From contig CAWJKU010000004.1 of the NCBI GenBank assembly GCA_963843535.1, positions 248,001 to 312,000 on the forward strand: a stretch of DNA of 64,000 nt, given 5' to 3'. The stretch is from CAVUNY01 sp963843535. GTDB lineage: Bacteria; Chloroflexota; Anaerolineae; Anaerolineales; Anaerolineaceae. The notes under the pieces are model-generated. The model did no database searches. It saw only the letters and a program-made list of their open reading frames with translations, and was not told the origin of the DNA. The number at the start of each line of letters is the position of its first letter. Within the stretch, counting starts at the first letter, position 1. This document shows positions 9,289-17,522 of this stretch, one piece after another. The position numbers and the translations under genes were made by a program.

Positions 9289-10307
9289 CCGGTCCTAAGA
9301 TTGAGGTTTTAACGACCATTTCGATCACTGAGCCCCAGCGCATCCAGCTGCAAGAGGCGGCGCCTGCCATCAATCTCACCACTTACCAGGTGCGCCGTCC
9401 GGATGAGATACCGAATGAAATCTGGGCACGGACCGAGGTGCTTTACACCGACCGGATTTTACCCGCGCCAAACCTGGTGCCAGAGCTAAAATGGATCCAA
9501 TTTCATTTTACCGGCATTGATTTTGCCACGAGTTCGCCGCTGCTGCAGAAGCGCGACCTGCAAATAACCAGCTTGAGCGGGGCGCCAGTACCTCAGATGG
9601 CCGAATATATTTTGTTGATGCTGTTGGCCTTGGGGCACCGCATGCCTGAGGCTATCGCCAACCAGCAGCGCGCCGAATGGCCGCGCGACCGGTGGGAGCG
9701 CTTCTCGCCGCGCGAGCTGCGCGGGGCAACCGTGGGCCTGGTGGGATACGGCAGCATAAATCGAGAAGTGGCTCGCCTGCTTCAGATGTTCAATGCCCAG
9801 GTTCTGGCGGTCAAACGGGATGCGATGCATCCTGGCGATAAAGGTTATTCGATCCCAGGCCTGGGCGATCCTGACGGGCACTTTTTTACCCGCCTATATC
9901 CCAGCCAGGCGGTCAAATCCATGGTGAAAATATGTGATTTTGTGGTCGTGACCCTCCCTCTCACGCAGCAGACGCGCAACCTGATTAATGCGGAGGTTCT
10001 GGCTGCCATGAACCCAAGGGCGTTTTTAATCCAGGCCGGGCGGGGGGGTGTGGTCGACCAGACCGCTTTGATTGATGCTTTACAGGAACACCGCATCGCC
10101 GGGGCCGCCATTGACACCTTCTCAGAAGAACCTTTGCCAGCAAGTTCGCCCTTATGGAAACTGCCCAATGTGATCATCACCCCGCATATCGGTGGGATCA
10201 GCGCCAATTATTTGCAGCGGGCAGTCGACCTTTTTGCCGTAAACCTGAAGCGCTACCTTGACGGGGAAATATTGTATAACCGCTTCGATGTGGAGTCAGG
10301 ATATTAG
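9285..10307 (+). CDS. D-isomer-specific 2-hydroxyacid dehydrogenase
   Basis: A 340-residue NAD(P)-dependent dehydrogenase with the expected order: Rossmann motif VGLVGYGSINREVA, substrate Arg in QAGRGGVVDQ, Glu in FSEEPLP, and the catalytic His in ITPHIGG. It interconverts a 2-oxoacid and its D-2-hydroxyacid. The cofactor pocket has VKR after the second beta strand rather than a clear Asp, so NADP use is possible. The start overlaps the CoA-transferase stop, and the HAD gene follows after two bases. Confidence 0.88.
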   Translation: MTGPKIEVLTTISITEPQRIQLQEAAPAINLTTYQVRRPDEIPNEIWARTEVLYTDRILPAPNLVPELKWIQFHFTGIDFATSSPLLQKRDLQITSLSGAPVPQMAEYILLMLLALGHRMPEAIANQQRAEWPRDRWERFSPRELRGATVGLVGYGSINREVARLLQMFNAQVLAVKRDAMHPGDKGYSIPGLGDPDGHFFTRLYPSQAVKSMVKICDFVVVTLPLTQQTRNLINAEVLAAMNPRAFLIQAGRGGVVDQTALIDALQEHRIAGAAIDTFSEEPLPASSPLWKLPNVIITPHIGGISANYLQRAVDLFAVNLKRYLDGEILYNRFDVESGY

Positions 10308-10309
10308 TT

Positions 10310-11053
10310 ATGGCGGTAAGGTTTTCGGTCGTCCTTTTTGATTTGGGCAGCACCCTGATTTATTTTGATGGCTCCATGCCGAAAGTGGTGATGCGGGGAA
10401 ATGAGCGCCTGGCGGAAGCGCTGGTCAACCTGGGCTACCGCCTTGATAAAAGCTTTGTGCCGGCTTTTCGCGCCGAGCTGCGCGATTATTTTTACCAGCG
10501 AGATGTCGATTTCCTGGAATACACCGTTGAGCAGGTCCTCCGCCAGACGCTGGTGAAGTATGGCTACGCGGAGATTCCCACCAGCCACCTGAAAGCTGCG
10601 CTGCGGGAAATGCATGCGGTCACCCAGGCGCACTGGAAGGTGGAAGAGGATACCTTACCGGTCTTGGGCGATCTCAAACGGCGCGGTTACCGGTTGGGTC
10701 TGGTATCCAATGCCGCGGATGCGGAGGATGCCCGGGCCTTGATCGACCGTTACCAATTAGGCGGCTGGTTCGAACAGGTGCTGATTTCGGCTGAGGTTGG
10801 ATACCGCAAACCGCACCCGCGTATTTTCCAACTGGCGCTAAATTTTTTCGATGTACCGCCGGACCAGGTGGTGATGGTCGGGGATAAGTTGGGAGCGGAT
10901 GTTTTAGGGGCCAAGAATGCGGGGCTCTCCTGTGTTTGGATTACCCGCCGCGCTCACCGCGACGATAATACATCGCATGAAGATACGATCCGCCCGGATG
11001 CAGTCATCCAATCCCTGGATAAGCTCCCCGAGTTATTGGAAAAGTGGGTGTAG
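10310..11053 (+). CDS. HAD-superfamily hydrolase
   Basis: A 247-residue haloacid-dehalogenase-type hydrolase. Motif I is FDLGSTL: the nucleophile Asp is present but the second Asp, usually the acid/base, is Gly, a known variant whose catalysis needs caution. Motif II is LVSNAAD, motif III lies in the YRKPHPRIF lysine segment, and motif IV is VGDKLGADVLGA. A small helical cap lies between I and II. Probably a phosphatase of a small metabolite. Last gene of the ALDH operon; it ends seven bases from the convergent URO-D-like gene. Confidence 0.85.
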   Translation: MAVRFSVVLFDLGSTLIYFDGSMPKVVMRGNERLAEALVNLGYRLDKSFVPAFRAELRDYFYQRDVDFLEYTVEQVLRQTLVKYGYAEIPTSHLKAALREMHAVTQAHWKVEEDTLPVLGDLKRRGYRLGLVSNAADAEDARALIDRYQLGGWFEQVLISAEVGYRKPHPRIFQLALNFFDVPPDQVVMVGDKLGADVLGAKNAGLSCVWITRRAHRDDNTSHEDTIRPDAVIQSLDKLPELLEKWV

Positions 11054-11060
11054 CTGGCTG

Positions 11061-12062
11061 CTAAAGCTGGGACTGCGCCACTTCAATGAACGCCAGCATG
11101 TTCTCGAGCGGGACATCACTTTCGACGGCATGGGCGGGCGAGAAGATGTATCCGCCCGGCCGGCCCAGTTCGATCAGCCGCCAGGTTTCGGCGCGTACAT
11201 CTTCCGCCGCGCCGTACGGCAGGGTTTTTTGGGTTGATAGGCCGCCAAAAAATGCCAGCCGTCCGCGAAATCGGACCATTAAATCAGCCACATCCATCAC
11301 CTCGGGCTGGAATGGGTTGAAACAATTCAAACCGATCGCAACCAGGTCTTCAAACAGCTCATCTACATCCCCGCAGGAATGGATAAAAACATACTTTCCG
11401 GCGCCGCGTACCCTGGCGTACATGCGTTTAAGCTCAGGGTAAATAAATTTTTGCCAGAGACGCGGCCCCATTTGCAGCCCGCGCTGCTGGCCCCAATCGT
11501 CGCCAAAATACACGGCATCGATATCCTGCTGCAATGCTTTTTCGATCTGGGCCAGGTTGTAATCCGCGATGGTGTGCAGCAGCTCATGGACGAACTCGGG
11601 ATGGTCATAAAAGTCTTCCATCAAAGACTGCATGCCGCGCATGGTCCAGGCGCGTTCATATAAAGAAAAGCCAATTTGGAATACACGAAAGCGGTCGCCG
11701 TACGCCGCGATTTTTTGAGGGATATCGATGAAGAAGCGGGGGTCAAGCGGGTCAGGAAAGACATACCCCGCCAGACTGGCCTGGGGCAAAACCTGGTTGC
11801 GCACCACACCGATGTCTTTATCGACGCTGCGGTCCCAGACCACACCGAATACATCCTGGACGAGGTCCGGTCCAATGGTTTTGAAGAAGCCAACACCGCT
11901 GCCCAGGTTTAAGATGTGGTTTCCAAAGAGCGGCTCGAGATCCTGCTGCCCGAAATGGTCGCGCAGTTTTTCGCCGGCTTCAAGGGTAAAACCAAAAGAC
12001 CACGGGACATAAGGCGGTTTGTTTCCATCCAATACCATCCGGATCACTTCACGTTTATTCAT
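11061..12062 (-). CDS. Uroporphyrinogen decarboxylase-family (URO-D) protein
   Basis: A 333-residue protein of the URO-D/MtaA/CmuA superfamily, recognised from the N-terminal MNKREVIRMVLDG..PPYVPW segment, the central YFGDDWGQQRG and the FIHSCGDVDELF strand. In many anaerobes this fold serves methyl transfer from corrinoid proteins rather than haem synthesis, and the lack of other haem genes nearby favours that. No corrinoid protein gene is adjacent, so its partner is unknown. The histidine and cysteine of HSCG could bind zinc as in MtaA-type enzymes. A minus-strand TATAAT (12132-12137) lies 70 bases upstream. Confidence 0.82.
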   Translation of the reverse strand: MNKREVIRMVLDGNKPPYVPWSFGFTLEAGEKLRDHFGQQDLEPLFGNHILNLGSGVGFFKTIGPDLVQDVFGVVWDRSVDKDIGVVRNQVLPQASLAGYVFPDPLDPRFFIDIPQKIAAYGDRFRVFQIGFSLYERAWTMRGMQSLMEDFYDHPEFVHELLHTIADYNLAQIEKALQQDIDAVYFGDDWGQQRGLQMGPRLWQKFIYPELKRMYARVRGAGKYVFIHSCGDVDELFEDLVAIGLNCFNPFQPEVMDVADLMVRFRGRLAFFGGLSTQKTLPYGAAEDVRAETWRLIELGRPGGYIFSPAHAVESDVPLENMLAFIEVAQSQL

Positions 12063-12192
12063 GCCCTGCTCCTGGCGGTGGGATCAATCCTGGCAGACCA
12101 CTTTCCTGGCTCCAGCACTATTTTACTTCCCATTATATAATTTGACAGCAGACCCTGGCACCTCCCGCCACATCGTCCCGATGTCCTTTTTT

Positions 12193-12284
12193 GATGTTTG
12201 AGGGAGTTTTTTGAAAATTGCATCGCAATTTTCAAAAAACTCCCAAACATCGTATTGCGTGGTCCGCGCCAGCGCGACCAGCTT
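12193..12284. repeat. Hairpin B plus conserved GC-rich block (inverted partner at 13938-14023)
   Basis: A 20-base perfect inverted repeat with an ATC loop at 12202-12244 (GGGAG clamp, T6, GAAAATTGC core, mirrored), extended outwards by GATGTTTG / AAACATC. It is followed at 12248-12284 by a GC-rich block that begins CATCGTATTGCG and ends CGACCAGCTT. The same 37 bases occur, inverted, at 13938-13974 on the other side of the MelB-type gene. The element lies between divergent genes, upstream of the transporter's ribosome site. Confidence 0.85.
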
Positions 12285-12342
12285 ATGGGGGGGCAGGTCT
12301 AAACGCAGATGGGTACAGACAAAACCATTCAAGGAAGGGATT

Positions 12343-13797
12343 ATGCAGCAGCCTAACAGTGAAAAGCTCAGTTTCTGGCGGAAAGTCGGATTTGGGGTGG
12401 GGGATATCTACGGGGGTGGGGCGGGCGTCCTCATTAGTTTTTATTATCTTTATTTCCTGACCGATATCGTGCGCATCAATGCGGCATTGGCTGGGATCGT
12501 GATCCTGGTCAGTAAAGTGTATGACGCGGTTACCGACCCTCTTGAAGGGATCATCACTGACCGCACCCGCACAAAATTAGGCCGCCGCCGCCCTTACTTG
12601 CTGGCGGGCATTCCACTGGTGTTCATCTCCTTTTTTTTGCTGTATTATCCGGTAGACTTCAACGATGAGATGGCTCGATTTGGCTTCGTTATTTTTTCTT
12701 ACCTGTTTTTCTCGACCGTGGTCAGCATCGTGATGGTTTCTTATAACGCGCTTGCGTCAGAAATGAGCCTCGATTACCACGAACGCACCTCGATCAGCTC
12801 ATTCCGCATCTTTTTTTCCACCTTCTCATCGATCCTGTGCGCCGTGCTGCCGCTGGAAATCGTAAAAATGTATCCGGACGTTCACCAGGGGTATATTGCC
12901 ATGGCGGCGATCTTCGGCCTGCTGTTTGCCCTGCCATTTATCGTGACGTTTCTCAGTGTGCGCGAACGCAAGGAATTTCAGCGTGAGAACCGGCCTTTTT
13001 CCTGGCGAGCCGCTTTTCTGGAACCGTTCGGGGTGCGGACATTCGTTTTCGTGCTGATGATGTACATCCTGGCATTTGTGGCCATGGATGCGGTATCCAG
13101 CATCGTGATCTATTTCATGAAATATTACCTCGGGCGCGGAGATGAGGCGAATTACGTCAGCGGGGCGCTGCTGGTAGCCCAGGTAGTCTCGCTGCCGTTT
13201 TATGTCTGGCTCAGCCGGCGCACCAGCAAAAAGACCGGCTACCTGGTGGGGGCTGCCGTTTGGTTAGGGGCAATGCTGTTCAGCTTTGCCCTAACACCGG
13301 GCGGGCCGGGATGGGTGGCGTACGCGTTTGCGGTGATCGTTGGACTGGGCACGGGTGGGATCGTGGTGATGATCTATGCCATGTTCCCAGATATTCCGGA
13401 TGTGGATGAGTTAAAAAGCGGTCAGCGCCGCGAGGGCACGTATTCAGCCCTGGTGACCTTCTTGCGTAAGCTCAGCTCCGCCGTAGCCCTGTTCATGGTC
13501 TCAAACAGCCTGGCGCTCGCCGGGTACAGGCCCCCGGTACAGGAAGTGGTCGCCGGCGTAGAAAAACTGGTGGAACAAGCGCAAACAGATGCCTTCCTGA
13601 CGGCGCTGCGCATAATTTTTGTGGTGGTGCCGGTAGTGCTGATCGGCCTGGCGCTGGTCTTTGCCCGCCAGTATCCGCTCGACCCTGCCACACACCAGCG
13701 CCTGAACCGGTTGCTGGCTGCCCGGCGCTCAGGGGCCGCGCCCAGCGCGGAAATGGAAGCTGAAGCAGCCGAACTCACCCACAGGTTGGTGCGGTAG
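12343..13797 (+). CDS. MelB-type (GPH family) sugar:cation symporter
   Basis: A 484-residue major-facilitator protein of the glycoside-pentoside-hexuronide:cation group. It has about twelve hydrophobic segments; the first helices carry FGVGDIYGGG and SFYYLYFLTDIV, then the cytoplasmic loop DPLEGIITDRTRTKLGRRRPYLL, which is a GPH signature (quoted in part: TDRTRTKLGRRRPY). It imports a glycoside or uronide with sodium or protons, fitting the carbohydrate genes further on. The start at 12343 is chosen because AAGGAAGG lies just before it; a longer frame from 12211 would begin inside hairpin B. Flanked on both sides by inverted repeat copies. Confidence 0.88.
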   Translation: MQQPNSEKLSFWRKVGFGVGDIYGGGAGVLISFYYLYFLTDIVRINAALAGIVILVSKVYDAVTDPLEGIITDRTRTKLGRRRPYLLAGIPLVFISFFLLYYPVDFNDEMARFGFVIFSYLFFSTVVSIVMVSYNALASEMSLDYHERTSISSFRIFFSTFSSILCAVLPLEIVKMYPDVHQGYIAMAAIFGLLFALPFIVTFLSVRERKEFQRENRPFSWRAAFLEPFGVRTFVFVLMMYILAFVAMDAVSSIVIYFMKYYLGRGDEANYVSGALLVAQVVSLPFYVWLSRRTSKKTGYLVGAAVWLGAMLFSFALTPGGPGWVAYAFAVIVGLGTGGIVVMIYAMFPDIPDVDELKSGQRREGTYSALVTFLRKLSSAVALFMVSNSLALAGYRPPVQEVVAGVEKLVEQAQTDAFLTALRIIFVVVPVVLIGLALVFARQYPLDPATHQRLNRLLAARRSGAAPSAEMEAEAAELTHRLVR

Positions 13798-13937
13798 ACG
13801 GAGGTCTCTCGCCGCATGAATGTGGAACTGCATCTTCCGGGGCAATCTGGAAGATGGTTGGCCTGGCCGGGTATAATGTGGATTGCCGCAGCGTGGGTTC
13901 AAGCGGATTCTCCTCGCAGTGCGTAGGGATATCCCAA

Positions 13938-14023
13938 AAGCTGGTCGCGCTGGCGCGGACCACGCAATACGATGACTGGAGTGTTTTTTTGAAATCGCGT
14001 AGCGATTTCAAAAAAAACACTCC
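13938..14023. repeat. Conserved GC-rich block plus hairpin C
   Basis: 13938-13974 is the exact reverse complement of 12248-12284. It is followed by a hairpin at 13978-14023: GGAGTG clamp, seven T, GAAATCGC core, GTA loop and the mirror with eight A, so one base bulges. The Clp-like gene's ribosome site begins 25 bases further on. The whole element is in the gap between two genes on the same strand. Confidence 0.85.
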
Positions 14024-14056
14024 ATAACATCATATATGAAATATACCGGAGGAATT

Positions 14057-16201
14057 ATGACGGATGTAAAGCTGCCAGATTTTACCGCAGGCGCCAAACG
14101 GATTGCCGAAACGGCCGAGGCAAAGCGGGATAGCGCCGGACACGCTTATTTGGGTATATTTCATTGGCTGCTGGCGTTGTGCGAGCGTCACAACGCGCTG
14201 GTTGCCTCGATGCTGCGCGGCGCCGATGTGGATGCAATGATCCGCGACCTATCGGAAAAACTGGCGCGCGGTGAATTGGGATCGGCGCTGCCGCGCAACA
14301 ATGCGATCGACCAGGCCGGGCAATTAGCCACGCAGCGCAAAAAAGGAAAAGCCGATGTCCGCGACCTGGCAGATATCCTGTTTTTAGCTTCTGGCTTATC
14401 CTCATCCGCTGCTGTTTCTGAAGCATCTGGCAAGCTGCTGGACGCGCCGAATGTGCCGGCCCTGGAGTCTGTGCCGACCCCAACCCTGGACCAGTTCGGC
14501 AGGGATCTGACCCGGGCCGCGCTTGGGGGCAAGTTAGGCCAGTTGATCGGCCGCGAAGAAGAACTGCAGCTTACCATGGAGACCCTGTGCCGCAATACTA
14601 AACGCAACCCGGTGCTGATCGGCCCGGCAGGCGTCGGTAAGACGGCGATTGTCGAAGGATTGGCCAACCGGGTGATTTCCGGAAACGTGCCCGTGCCCTT
14701 AATAAATGTGCGTATCATCTCATTACAGCCTTCCGTGCTGGTGGCGGGGACCAATACCCGCGGGGATCTCGAAAAGCGCATGCAGACCATTCTTAACGAA
14801 GCTGCTCAAGAGCACGTCATCCTGTTTATCGATGAGATCCATACGATTATCGGGGCGGGGGGGATGGTGGGCACGAATGATTTGGGCGCCCTGCTCAAGC
14901 CGGCTCTGGCGCGCGGTGAAATCGCGGTGATAGCCGCCACGACCGATGATGAATACCGCCGGTTTATTGAAGCCGATACTGCGCTGGAACGCCGTTTCCA
15001 GCCGATCCGGATCAATGAATTGAGCCCGGATCAAACCTACCTGGTTGTTTCTGCCTTGCGAGACAGGCTCGGCCCGAAGTACAGGGTTCAGGTAGATGAT
15101 GACGTTTTGGAGTGGTTAGTTCAATTTGGACAGCATTATATGAAGAACCGCCAATTTCCGGATAAAGCGGTCGATCTGCTGGAACAATCCATCGCGCACG
15201 CGGTCGCGCAGGGCAGCCCTGCCCTCAGCATGAAGGAAGCCCAGGAGGTTGCCCAGCGGATGGTCGGGATGCCGCTGTCGCTGGAAAACCGTCTTTCCAG
15301 TTTGCAGGCGGTGCTGCAGGAGCAGGGGCTGATGCGGCCTGAAGAGGTGGGCGGCTTGTTGAATCGCCTGCAGGTGACCATGCGTGGCCTGGACTTAAGA
15401 ACAGGGCGCCCGAATGCGGTGCTGCTGCTCAGCGGGGCAGCCGCCGAATTAAGCGAAACCATTTCGCGTACGATTGCCGGTTCGCTGTTTGGCGATCCTG
15501 AGAGGGTGATCACCATCGACATGAGCCGCATGCAGCACCCCGCAGACGTTTCCCTGCTGGTCGGCGCTCCGCCCGGATATGTTGGGTACAGTGAACAGCT
15601 GCCGCTGCACCGTTTGATCCAGATCCCGTGGTGCGTGGTGCGCTTCGAAAATATTGACCTGTGCCATCCCTCGGTGCGGGCAGTGGTCAACCAGGGGCTG
15701 TTGGAAGGACGTCTGACGGATGGGCAGGGAAAATCGATTTACTTCAGCGACGCCGTCGTGTTGATGACCGCCGAGGTCACTATCCAGGTGCAGCGCAGCC
15801 TGGGATTCCAGCTGAAAGATGAACAGGGAGTAGAAGTCAGCGATGTCTACCGCGCGGTAGCCGAAACGATCGGCAATGAGCTGGCTTCCCAGGTTGACCT
15901 GTTTATGCCCGGCATTCAGCCGGCGACGGTCTCAAAGGAGTGGTTGAAGGATCACATGCTGGCGGATCTGGCGGATCGCTACCTGAAACAAGGGCTGCAG
16001 TTAAATTGGGATACCAGCCTGGTGGATTGGCTGGCTGAGGCTCGCAACCAGTTTTTGAGTGAGCGCGACTGGGAACGCTGGATCGATTATTCGCTCAGCC
16101 CGGCTATTGTGGATTTCTTGCCCAGGCCTGGCGGTCCAAAAATAAACGCGGTGATGGTCAAAATGGAAGAAAATGCCATAAAAATTGAACCGGCTCAATA
16201 A
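14057..16201 (+). CDS. Clp/Hsp100-family AAA+ ATPase with a degenerate second ATPase domain
   Basis: A 714-residue ClpA/B/C-like protein. The Clp N domain (about 10-140) keeps AYLGIFHWLLAL. The first ATPase domain is complete: GPAGVGKT (189-196), ILFIDE (255-260), ERRF arginine (310-314). The second domain keeps the pore loop GAPPGYVGY (503-511) and GRLTDGQGK but has lost Walker A (LLSGAAAELSET at about 458) and Walker B (CVVRFENID at about 526), so it should not hydrolyse ATP. There is no ClpB middle coiled coil and no clear ClpP-binding IGF loop. Start 14057 is chosen for GGAGG just upstream. It may act as an unfoldase or scaffold; the true function is unknown. Confidence 0.85.
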   Translation: MTDVKLPDFTAGAKRIAETAEAKRDSAGHAYLGIFHWLLALCERHNALVASMLRGADVDAMIRDLSEKLARGELGSALPRNNAIDQAGQLATQRKKGKADVRDLADILFLASGLSSSAAVSEASGKLLDAPNVPALESVPTPTLDQFGRDLTRAALGGKLGQLIGREEELQLTMETLCRNTKRNPVLIGPAGVGKTAIVEGLANRVISGNVPVPLINVRIISLQPSVLVAGTNTRGDLEKRMQTILNEAAQEHVILFIDEIHTIIGAGGMVGTNDLGALLKPALARGEIAVIAATTDDEYRRFIEADTALERRFQPIRINELSPDQTYLVVSALRDRLGPKYRVQVDDDVLEWLVQFGQHYMKNRQFPDKAVDLLEQSIAHAVAQGSPALSMKEAQEVAQRMVGMPLSLENRLSSLQAVLQEQGLMRPEEVGGLLNRLQVTMRGLDLRTGRPNAVLLLSGAAAELSETISRTIAGSLFGDPERVITIDMSRMQHPADVSLLVGAPPGYVGYSEQLPLHRLIQIPWCVVRFENIDLCHPSVRAVVNQGLLEGRLTDGQGKSIYFSDAVVLMTAEVTIQVQRSLGFQLKDEQGVEVSDVYRAVAETIGNELASQVDLFMPGIQPATVSKEWLKDHMLADLADRYLKQGLQLNWDTSLVDWLAEARNQFLSERDWERWIDYSLSPAIVDFLPRPGGPKINAVMVKMEENAIKIEPAQ

Positions 16202-16257
16202 ATGACGATTTTTTTGGAATGCGTGACTTACCGGCCCGAACGGGGTTATATTAAGTG

Positions 16258-16304
16258 CTTATCCGAAAAGTATTGCTCAAAACAATTTCTAGATAGATAC
16301 TAAG
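16258..16304. repeat. 47-base dispersed repeat, copy 1
   Basis: This A+T-rich segment (TTATCCGAAAAGTATTGCTC to the start of GATAGATACTAAG) reappears inverted at 26766-26813 with only a few changes. It lies in the 318-base gap between the Clp-like and UbiA-like genes. The remainder of the gap has a candidate promoter and nothing else seen. Confidence 0.7.
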
Positions 16305-16345
16305 CATGCAAATCGCACGGGTTCGGAATTAAATTGGTTTTTTGG

Positions 16346-16375
16346 TTGAATTAAATCACACTTTTGTTGTATACT
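16346..16375 (+). promoter_or_regulatory. Candidate promoter of the UbiA-like gene
   Basis: TTGAAT (16346-16351) and TATACT (16370-16375) lie 18 bases apart, 145 bases before the TTG start. Confidence 0.45.
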
Positions 16376-16519
16376 GGCATCGTCGGCACATCCTTTACTG
16401 GTTTGTTCAACAAATTTGATATTTGATCATAGGCGGTATCGTCTGGCTTTGCAAGGAAGCAGTACCCGAACATTTCAATCCATCCAGTTGGAATTTTAAT
16501 GTTGAAAGGATAGTGGACC

Positions 16520-17446
16520 TTGAAAATACTCAAAGCTCTTATCCGGTTGACGCGGTACAAAGAACATACTTTTTTTGTCACCGTTACGACATTATTAGGG
16601 TTTGCCTCGGCCAGAGGCGAGGTTAGCTGGCAGCTATTGTGCGTGTGGGCGGCCAACTGGCTGGCAGTGATGTTTGCCTTCATGATCAACGATGTGGAAG
16701 ATGCTGACGATGATGCCCTTAATCCAAAAAAGGTAAATCGCAATCCTGTCTCTTCAGGGGAGCTTTCACCACGCCTGGCTACTGCGGCGTCATTTGCGGT
16801 GGCGGCGGTATCGGCCCTGCTGTACTACCTGCTGGGATACTGGCCTTTCATTTTGGGTACGTTCAGCTTGTTCCTGGGTTTTGTGTATTCCTGGAAGAAG
16901 ATCCGCCTTAAGAATATGGCCTTTATCGATCTGGCATCACACTGTATGATGCTGGCAGGCCTGCAGTTTTTGCCCGCATATCTGGCTGTGGCCGATCGCC
17001 CCCAAGATTACTACTGGTGGTTCCCATTCACCTTCGTGGTCGCTATCAGCTTGTATGGGGAATTATTCAATGAGCTGCGCGATTTGGAGGGGGATCTTAA
17101 GGCAGGTCTGCGCCATACGGGGGCCGTTTTAGGAGCGCGCGTCACTTACTGGCTGATGATGATTGTGTTTTTAATTGGCGCATACTGCGGATTTGTGACG
17201 ATTTTCCTGCTGGACATCATCAGCACCTGGGTTGTGATCCTGCTGGTGGTGGCCGCGGCTGTGCTGGTAACGATCCCGGCGTTGAAAGCACGCCGCCACC
17301 AGGGTTCGCTGGCGCTTCAGGAGTCATTCCAAAAGCCGTTAGAGATCGCGGGAGCGATTGCCCTATGGGCGCATTTTGTTGGTCCGTGGGCGTGGGCGAT
17401 TGTCGGCCCGTGGACCATGTTCCTGCTGCGGTTGAAGTTGTTTTAA
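16520..17446 (+). CDS. UbiA-family prenyltransferase
   Basis: A 308-residue membrane protein with about eight helices and both Asp-rich motifs of the UbiA superfamily: NDVEDADDD (about residue 54) and ELRDLEGD (about 190). These bind the prenyl diphosphate through magnesium. The family prenylates aromatic acceptors (quinones, haem O, chlorophyll) or glycerol phosphate; sequence alone does not say which, and no quinone or haem gene is adjacent. The start is TTG at 16520, with AAAGGA nine bases before it; the upstream in-frame stretch offers no better start. Confidence 0.85.
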   Translation: MKILKALIRLTRYKEHTFFVTVTTLLGFASARGEVSWQLLCVWAANWLAVMFAFMINDVEDADDDALNPKKVNRNPVSSGELSPRLATAASFAVAAVSALLYYLLGYWPFILGTFSLFLGFVYSWKKIRLKNMAFIDLASHCMMLAGLQFLPAYLAVADRPQDYYWWFPFTFVVAISLYGELFNELRDLEGDLKAGLRHTGAVLGARVTYWLMMIVFLIGAYCGFVTIFLLDIISTWVVILLVVAAAVLVTIPALKARRHQGSLALQESFQKPLEIAGAIALWAHFVGPWAWAIVGPWTMFLLRLKLF

Positions 17447-17470
17447 TCCCGAAAATTAACCTAATATTTT

Positions 17471-17510
17471 AAGTGGCTCCGATTGGCTTTGCCAGTCGGA
17501 ACCACTTTTA
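17471..17510. terminator. Bidirectional terminator-like hairpin between convergent genes
   Basis: A 17-base stem AAGTGGCTCCGATTGGC with a TTT loop and two imperfect pairs, followed by TTTTACT on the plus strand and preceded by AATATTTT. It separates the UbiA gene from the convergent metallo-beta-lactamase gene. Its inner sequence resembles the hairpin at 56011-56051. Confidence 0.7.
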
Positions 17511-17522
17511 CTATGTTCAAAT

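Noticed and set aside
12211..12342. Longer N-terminus of the MelB-type gene
   Set aside because: It would start inside hairpin B and add a non-homologous stretch; the ribosome site AAGGAAGG fits 12343.
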